From Bryocella elongata (GTDB lineage: Bacteria; Acidobacteriota; Terriglobia; Terriglobales; Acidobacteriaceae), in assembly GCF_900108185.1 (NCBI RefSeq), contig NZ_FNVA01000002.1, forward strand, positions 620,001-684,000: a stretch of DNA of 64,000 bases, given 5' to 3'. A model generated the notes under the pieces. It was given only the letters and a program-made list of their open reading frames with translations. It ran no database searches and had not been told where the DNA came from. This document shows positions 60,509-64,000 of this stretch, one piece after another (position 1 is the stretch's first letter; the number at the start of each line of letters is the position of its first letter). Made by a program: the position numbers and the translations under genes.

Positions 60509-62179
60509 CTAATCGAGGATCTCCGCCACCACGTCATAGTCGTGGGATTCGGTGATGCGGGCGCGGTAGAAGGTGCCGGGGACGAGCTCCTCGTGGGGGC
60601 CGAAGTCGTTGATGAGGACCTTGCCGTCGATCTCGGGAGCCATGTTGAGCGCACGGCCCTGCCAGAGGAGGTCGGTCTCTTCGCTGGGGCCCTCGACGAG
60701 GACTTCGATCTCACGGCCGACCCACTGCCTGCGCTTCTTCCTGCTGATGGTCTGCTGGAGCTTCATCAGCTTGCGGCGGCGGGCTTCGATCGTCCTCTTC
60801 GGAACCTTCTCGTCGAGGTCGAAGGCCCTGGCGCCTTCTTCGTCGGAGTAGCTGAAGACGCCGAGCCAGTCGAGCTGGGCCTCTTTGACGAAGGCGAGCA
60901 GCTCTTCGAAGTCTTCCTCGGTCTCGCCGGGGAAGCCGACGATGAAGCTGGTGCGCAGGGTGAGATCAGGGACGATGTTGCGGGCCTTGTCGATGATCTG
61001 GAGGAAACGGTCGGCGGTGCCTCCGCGCTTCATGCGCTTGAGGACGGCGGCAGAGGCATGCTGCAGCGGCACGTCGAGGTACTTGGCCACGTTGTCGTGC
61101 TTCGCGATGGACTGGAGCAGGCGCGTGGTGATCTTGTTGGGGTACGCGTAGAGGAAGCGCAGCCAGTGCAGGCCCTCGATGGGGGCCAGCGCGTCGAGCA
61201 GGTCAGCTAGCTCGGGACGCTTGCCGGTAGCTGGATCCTTCGGGAGATCCTCGCCGAAGCAGGTGGTGTCCTGGCCGATGAGGGTGATCTCGCGGACGCC
61301 CTGGGCGATGAGCTGCTTTGTTTCCTTGACGATGGAATCGATGGGCCGCGAGCGGAACTTGCCGCGCAGCTGCGGAATGATGCAGAAGGTGCAGGGGTGA
61401 TCGCAACCTTCCGCGATCTTGATGTAGGCGGAGGCGCGCGGCGTGGTGAGGATGCGCGGGGTCTCTGCGGTGTAGAGGTAGGTAGGTAGGGCAGCGGTGG
61501 CGCCGTCCCAGCTCTCGCGGGAGAAGCGGCCGGACTGCTCGCGGGCGTCGCCTTCGGGTCTTGAGGCCGCTGCGCCGGAGGCCGTAGCGGCTCCTTCCCA
61601 CATCTCTTCGAGATGTGGGGCACCCGCCTCATGCTGGATCTGCGCGCCATTGCCTTCAGGGCGGGAGTGCTGGTTCACTGCGGAGGCGTGGCGGGCAATC
61701 TGGGCGCTAGAGAGGATCGCGAAGGGCGAGTCGGTGGGCGTCGGAGCGGGTCTGGAGAGGCCTGCGGCCTCGAGGATGGCGTCGAGCTCGCCGGTGCCGA
61801 CGACGGCGTCGACCTCGGGGATGTTCTTGCGGATCTCATCGCGGTAACGCTCGACGAGACAGCCGGCGACGATGAGGCGCTTCGCGCGGCCGCCGTTGGC
61901 GATCTTGTGCTGGACCATCTCGAGGATGGTGTCGACGGACTCCTGCTTGGCGGAGTCGATGAAGCTGCAGGTGTTGACGACGAGGATGTCGGCGTCCTCG
62001 GCTTTGGGCGTTAGTTCGCCGCCTGCCGAGTGGATGAGGCCCATCATGACCTCGGAGTCAACGAGGTTCTTGGGGCAGCCGAGCGAGACGAATCCTACCC
62101 GGGGAGTTCCGGGGATCTGCAGATCGAGGATGTCAGTCTCGGGAGCGGCGGAAATTTCGGCCGTGGGGGAGATACTCAC
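60509..62179 (-). CDS. rimO: Ribosomal protein S12 methylthiotransferase
   Basis: RimO adds a methylthio group to Asp88 of ribosomal protein S12 with two iron-sulfur clusters. The N-terminal MTTase domain contains SLGCPKNLVDSE (Cys35), NTCSFIDSA (Cys71) and IVAGCLVERY (Cys107). The radical-SAM motif CDHPCTFC (Cys259, 263, 266) follows AYIKIAEG, and a C-terminal TRAM domain is present. At 556 residues it is about 100 longer than usual. The extra length lies between TGELDAIL and YLYTAETPRILTT (about residues 140-232), a low-complexity Ala/Gly/Arg/His-rich segment encoded partly by a palindromic repeat at 61597. Confidence 0.96.
   Translation of the reverse strand: MSISPTAEISAAPETDILDLQIPGTPRVGFVSLGCPKNLVDSEVMMGLIHSAGGELTPKAEDADILVVNTCSFIDSAKQESVDTILEMVQHKIANGGRAKRLIVAGCLVERYRDEIRKNIPEVDAVVGTGELDAILEAAGLSRPAPTPTDSPFAILSSAQIARHASAVNQHSRPEGNGAQIQHEAGAPHLEEMWEGAATASGAAASRPEGDAREQSGRFSRESWDGATAALPTYLYTAETPRILTTPRASAYIKIAEGCDHPCTFCIIPQLRGKFRSRPIDSIVKETKQLIAQGVREITLIGQDTTCFGEDLPKDPATGKRPELADLLDALAPIEGLHWLRFLYAYPNKITTRLLQSIAKHDNVAKYLDVPLQHASAAVLKRMKRGGTADRFLQIIDKARNIVPDLTLRTSFIVGFPGETEEDFEELLAFVKEAQLDWLGVFSYSDEEGARAFDLDEKVPKRTIEARRRKLMKLQQTISRKKRRQWVGREIEVLVEGPSEETDLLWQGRALNMAPEIDGKVLINDFGPHEELVPGTFYRARITESHDYDVVAEILD
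61597..61626 (-). repeat. Palindromic repeat with GGGGCACCC flank inside rimO
   Basis: CCCACATCTC (61597-61606), loop TTC, GAGATGTGGG (61610-61619), then GCACCCG. It encodes about residues 187-195 (PHLEEMWE) of RimO, in the insert. The flank matches the three intergenic copies, and its orientation to transcription is the same. Confidence 0.8.
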
Positions 62180-62283
62180 TGGGGTTATTTTACCAGCCCG
62201 GGGCGATATCCGGTGCTGCGGCCGAGTTAGCCCGGGAAACCGGGTACGGCGAAGTCCTGCACGGGCGGCAAAGCCTTGTGTCC

Positions 62284-62613
62284 CTACATGATGTGGCGTG
62301 GAGGTAAGGGAAGCTCGATGGGCTCGGTCCTGGTGTGGGCAGTTACCGCGACGCCGTTGGTGTCGAAGTGGGTGACGCGGTGGCCTGCTCCGTGGCCACG
62401 GTTGATGGCGCGCTGGAGCAGCACGATGAAGCGGCGGGAATCGTCTGCGAAGAAACGGTCGGTGGCCCAGTCATAGGGAGCGACGAGGGAGTAAGCCGCT
62501 TCGCACTTGGGGCAGTAGAGCCAGGTATCGAGCGTGCGATGAAAGCTGGCCGGGGGCAACGGTCCCACGGGGTCGGTCCCAAGCTTGATGGCTGCGAGGT
62601 GTTGGTGCGGCAT
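62284..62613 (-). CDS. Hypothetical protein (109 aa) with a Cys pair
   Basis: Starts MPHQHLAAIKLGTDPVGPLPPASFHRTLDTWLYCPKCEAAYSLVAPYDWATDRFFADDSRRFIVLLQRAINRGHGAGHRVTHFDTNGVAVTAHTRTEPIELPLPP. The WLYCPKCEAAY segment holds a CxxC that could bind metal. The hydrophobic/charged balance and codon bias look coding, but I do not recognise a family. The frame is open on the upstream side beyond the ATG at 62613, antisense-like over the M13 gene, and is not used. Confidence 0.6.
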   Translation of the reverse strand: MPHQHLAAIKLGTDPVGPLPPASFHRTLDTWLYCPKCEAAYSLVAPYDWATDRFFADDSRRFIVLLQRAINRGHGAGHRVTHFDTNGVAVTAHTRTEPIELPLPPRHIM

Positions 62614-62622
62614 CCTGATAAG

Positions 62623-62650
62623 GATACGAGATGCGAGAGACGAGATGCGA
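62623..62650. repeat. GATGCGA-type heptads
   Basis: Four 7-bp units GATACGA, GATGCGA, GAGACGA, GATGCGA between the M13 peptidase and the small hypothetical gene. They form one arm of the hairpin at 62635-62670. Confidence 0.75.
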
Positions 62651-62670
62651 AGGTTTGCATCTCGTCTCTC
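62635..62670 (-). terminator. 14-bp perfect hairpin after the M13 peptidase gene
   Basis: GAGAGACGAGATGC (62635-62648) and GCATCTCGTCTCTC (62657-62670) pair perfectly with an 8-nt loop. It lies 8 bp after the peptidase stop codon. No U-run follows, so it may be a 3'-end stabiliser or a factor-dependent terminator. Confidence 0.6.
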
Positions 62671-62677
62671 ACCATGG

Positions 62678-64000
62678 TTACCAGATGCGTACGCGCTGCT
62701 CAGGTGTGAGGTAGAGCTTGCCGCCGGGCTGGACGTCGAAGGCCTTGTACCAGGCGTCGAAGTTGCGCACGGTCTCGGCGCGGTACTGGCCGGGAGCGTG
62801 AGGGTCGGTGAGCAGGCGGGCGCGCTCGGTGGCCTCGCGCATCTTCGTGCGCCAGATCTGGGCGAAGGCGAGGAAGAACTGCTGATCGCCGCTGAGGCCG
62901 TCGATCTCTTTTGCGGGCTTGCCCTTGAGCGCGGCGTGGAAGGCATCGTACGAGGCCGCAACGCCGCCGAGGTCGGCGATGTCCTCACCCAGCGTCTGAC
63001 GGCCGTTGACGTGGATGCCGGGGAACGGCTCGTAGCCATCGAACTGCGCTGCGAGCGCGTCGGTGACCTGCTTGAAGTGCGCGAAGTCGGCGGGTGTCCA
63101 CCAGTCGCGAACCTTGCCCGTGGAGTCGAAGGCCGCGCCTTCGGAGTCGAAGGTGTGCGAGATCTCGTGGCCGATGACGGCGCCGATCGCGCCGTAGTTG
63201 TAAGCGTCGGGAGCGCTGGCATCGAAGAACGGCGGCTGCATGATGGCTGCGGGGAAGTTGAGGCCGTTGTCGAGCGGCAGGTTGACCGCGTTGACCAGCT
63301 GCGGCTCCATGCACCACTCGGCGCGGTCGACGGGCTTGCCGATGCGCGAGAGGCTGTAGTGGTAGTCGAAGAGGTTGGCGCGATAGATGTTGCCAGCGAG
63401 GTCGTCGGACTTGATCTCGAGGCCGGTGTAAGAGCGCCAGTGATCGGGATAGCCTACGCCGACCTTCAGCGCATCGAGCTTCCTGATGGCTTCGGCTTTG
63501 GTCGCCGGCGTCATCCAGTCAAGCGCCTCGAGCCGCTTGTGGAAGGCGAGCAGGAGGTTCGCGACCATGGCCTGCGCGCGCTGCCTGGCCTCGGCGGAGA
63601 AATAGCGTTTCACGTAGATCTGCCCAACGGCATCGCCCATCGCGCCGTTCGCAAAGGCCACAGCGCGCTGCTCGCGAGGACGCTGCTGCGGCGCGCCAGT
63701 GATCACGGTGCCGTAGAAGGCGAAGCGCTCGTCGGCGAGGGCCTTGGAGAGCCCTGCGGCGTGTGTATCGAGCAGGTGCAGCAGCAGCAGGTCCTTCCAG
63801 GCGTCGATGGGATCGGAGGCGACCAGCGCTGATTCGCCGATGATGGCGGTGGGCTGCCATACGTAGAACTGCTTCTGCGTGCCGAGATCTGCCGCAGAGA
63901 AGAACGCCTTCCAGTCGAGCCCCGGAGCCTTCGCAGCGAAGTCGCTGGTGTTCCAGAGATTGTTGGCCTTCTTGATGTCTTCGGAGTCCGCGAGCGAGAG
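62678..64000 (-). CDS. M13 family metallopeptidase, C-terminal part (5' cut by window edge)
   Basis: The frame runs to the right edge, so the N-terminus is missing. About 440 residues are present, starting LSLADSEDIKKANNLWNTSDFAAKAPGLDWKAFF. The catalytic region shows NFPAAIMQPPFFDASAPDAYNYGAIGAVIGHEISHTFDSEGAAFDSTGKVRDWW (HEISH zinc motif), then NGRQTLGEDIADLGGVAASYDAF with the third zinc ligand Glu. The protein ends PGGKLYLTPEQRVRIW, the typical M13/PepO/neprilysin C-terminus. It is probably exported. A 14-bp hairpin follows the stop. Confidence 0.93.
   Translation of the reverse strand, partial: LSLADSEDIKKANNLWNTSDFAAKAPGLDWKAFFSAADLGTQKQFYVWQPTAIIGESALVASDPIDAWKDLLLLHLLDTHAAGLSKALADERFAFYGTVITGAPQQRPREQRAVAFANGAMGDAVGQIYVKRYFSAEARQRAQAMVANLLLAFHKRLEALDWMTPATKAEAIRKLDALKVGVGYPDHWRSYTGLEIKSDDLAGNIYRANLFDYHYSLSRIGKPVDRAEWCMEPQLVNAVNLPLDNGLNFPAAIMQPPFFDASAPDAYNYGAIGAVIGHEISHTFDSEGAAFDSTGKVRDWWTPADFAHFKQVTDALAAQFDGYEPFPGIHVNGRQTLGEDIADLGGVAASYDAFHAALKGKPAKEIDGLSGDQQFFLAFAQIWRTKMREATERARLLTDPHAPGQYRAETVRNFDAWYKAFDVQPGGKLYLTPEQRVRIW

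Overview
The window reads as a chromosomal segment of an acidobacterium, most likely of the Terriglobus/Granulicella/Edaphobacter type (class Terriglobia). This is inference: the DNA is GC-rich with strong G/C third-position bias, it carries a TIGR03435-type secreted protein (a family largely confined to Acidobacteriota), the housekeeping proteins look acidobacterial, and the intergenic DNA is full of small palindromic and heptameric repeats. I see about 63 protein genes, two of them cut by the window edges. I see no rRNA, tRNA, CRISPR array, prophage or full insertion sequence.

Layout. 1-5.9 kb: a cut-off TPM/YgcG-like membrane protein with lemA, uridine kinase, a secreted M20 peptidase, purine nucleoside phosphorylase, and a divergent HxlR regulator/SDR pair. 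5.9-13.4 kb: an MmcQ/YjbR protein with a histone-like tail, then part of the division and cell-wall cluster (murD-ftsW-murG, murC), interrupted by an inverted YXWGXW-repeat gene. 13.4-25 kb: mostly minus-strand genes: methyltransferase, PL5-type alginate lyase, Fpg/Nei glycosylase, DUF779 plus aldehyde dehydrogenase, a carotenoid-type membrane protein, a MoxR/ChlI-like ATPase, and a plus-strand amidohydrolase. 25-30 kb: rho, rpoZ and comM. 30-37.5 kb: HEAT-repeat protein, sdaA, a ParDE-like toxin-antitoxin pair flanked by a duplicated sdaA tail, methyltransferase, VOC protein, thiolase, a gene-free stretch with a candidate small RNA, and rsmE. 37.5-42.7 kb: the heat-shock cluster hrcA-grpE-dnaJ, an Mrp-like ATPase, a thioesterase and a TPR protein. 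42.9-47 kb: TIGR03435 protein, ribE, ribD, ftsY. 47-53 kb: KimA-like permease, Uma2 nuclease-fold protein, gpsA-plsY-cinA. 53-64 kb: J-domain-like protein, NHL protein, pgpA, M3 peptidase, yacG, glycosyltransferase, rimO and a cut-off M13 peptidase.

Function. Most genes are core housekeeping: peptidoglycan precursor synthesis (murD, murG, murC, with the ftsW polymerase), phospholipid synthesis (gpsA, plsY, pgpA), riboflavin (ribD, ribE), nucleotide salvage (udk, punA), protein folding (hrcA, grpE, dnaJ), transcription (rho, rpoZ), membrane targeting (ftsY), RNA and ribosome modification (rsmE, rimO) and proteolysis. I found no clear multi-gene system that looks new.

The most unusual content is repeat DNA. 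(1) Tandem repeats with a strict 7-bp period but different unit sequences occur at about a dozen loci, several running into start or stop codons. (2) Palindromes with variable arms but a constant GGGGCACCC flank lie just after minus-strand stop codons, and one lies in frame inside rimO. (3) There are two copies of a MITE-like element of about 100 bp with terminal inverted repeats. (4) GGTCCTTCG...AGGATGAC elements are scattered, one inside murD. Coordinates and motifs were read by eye, and families were assigned from memory of conserved motifs rather than by any search.
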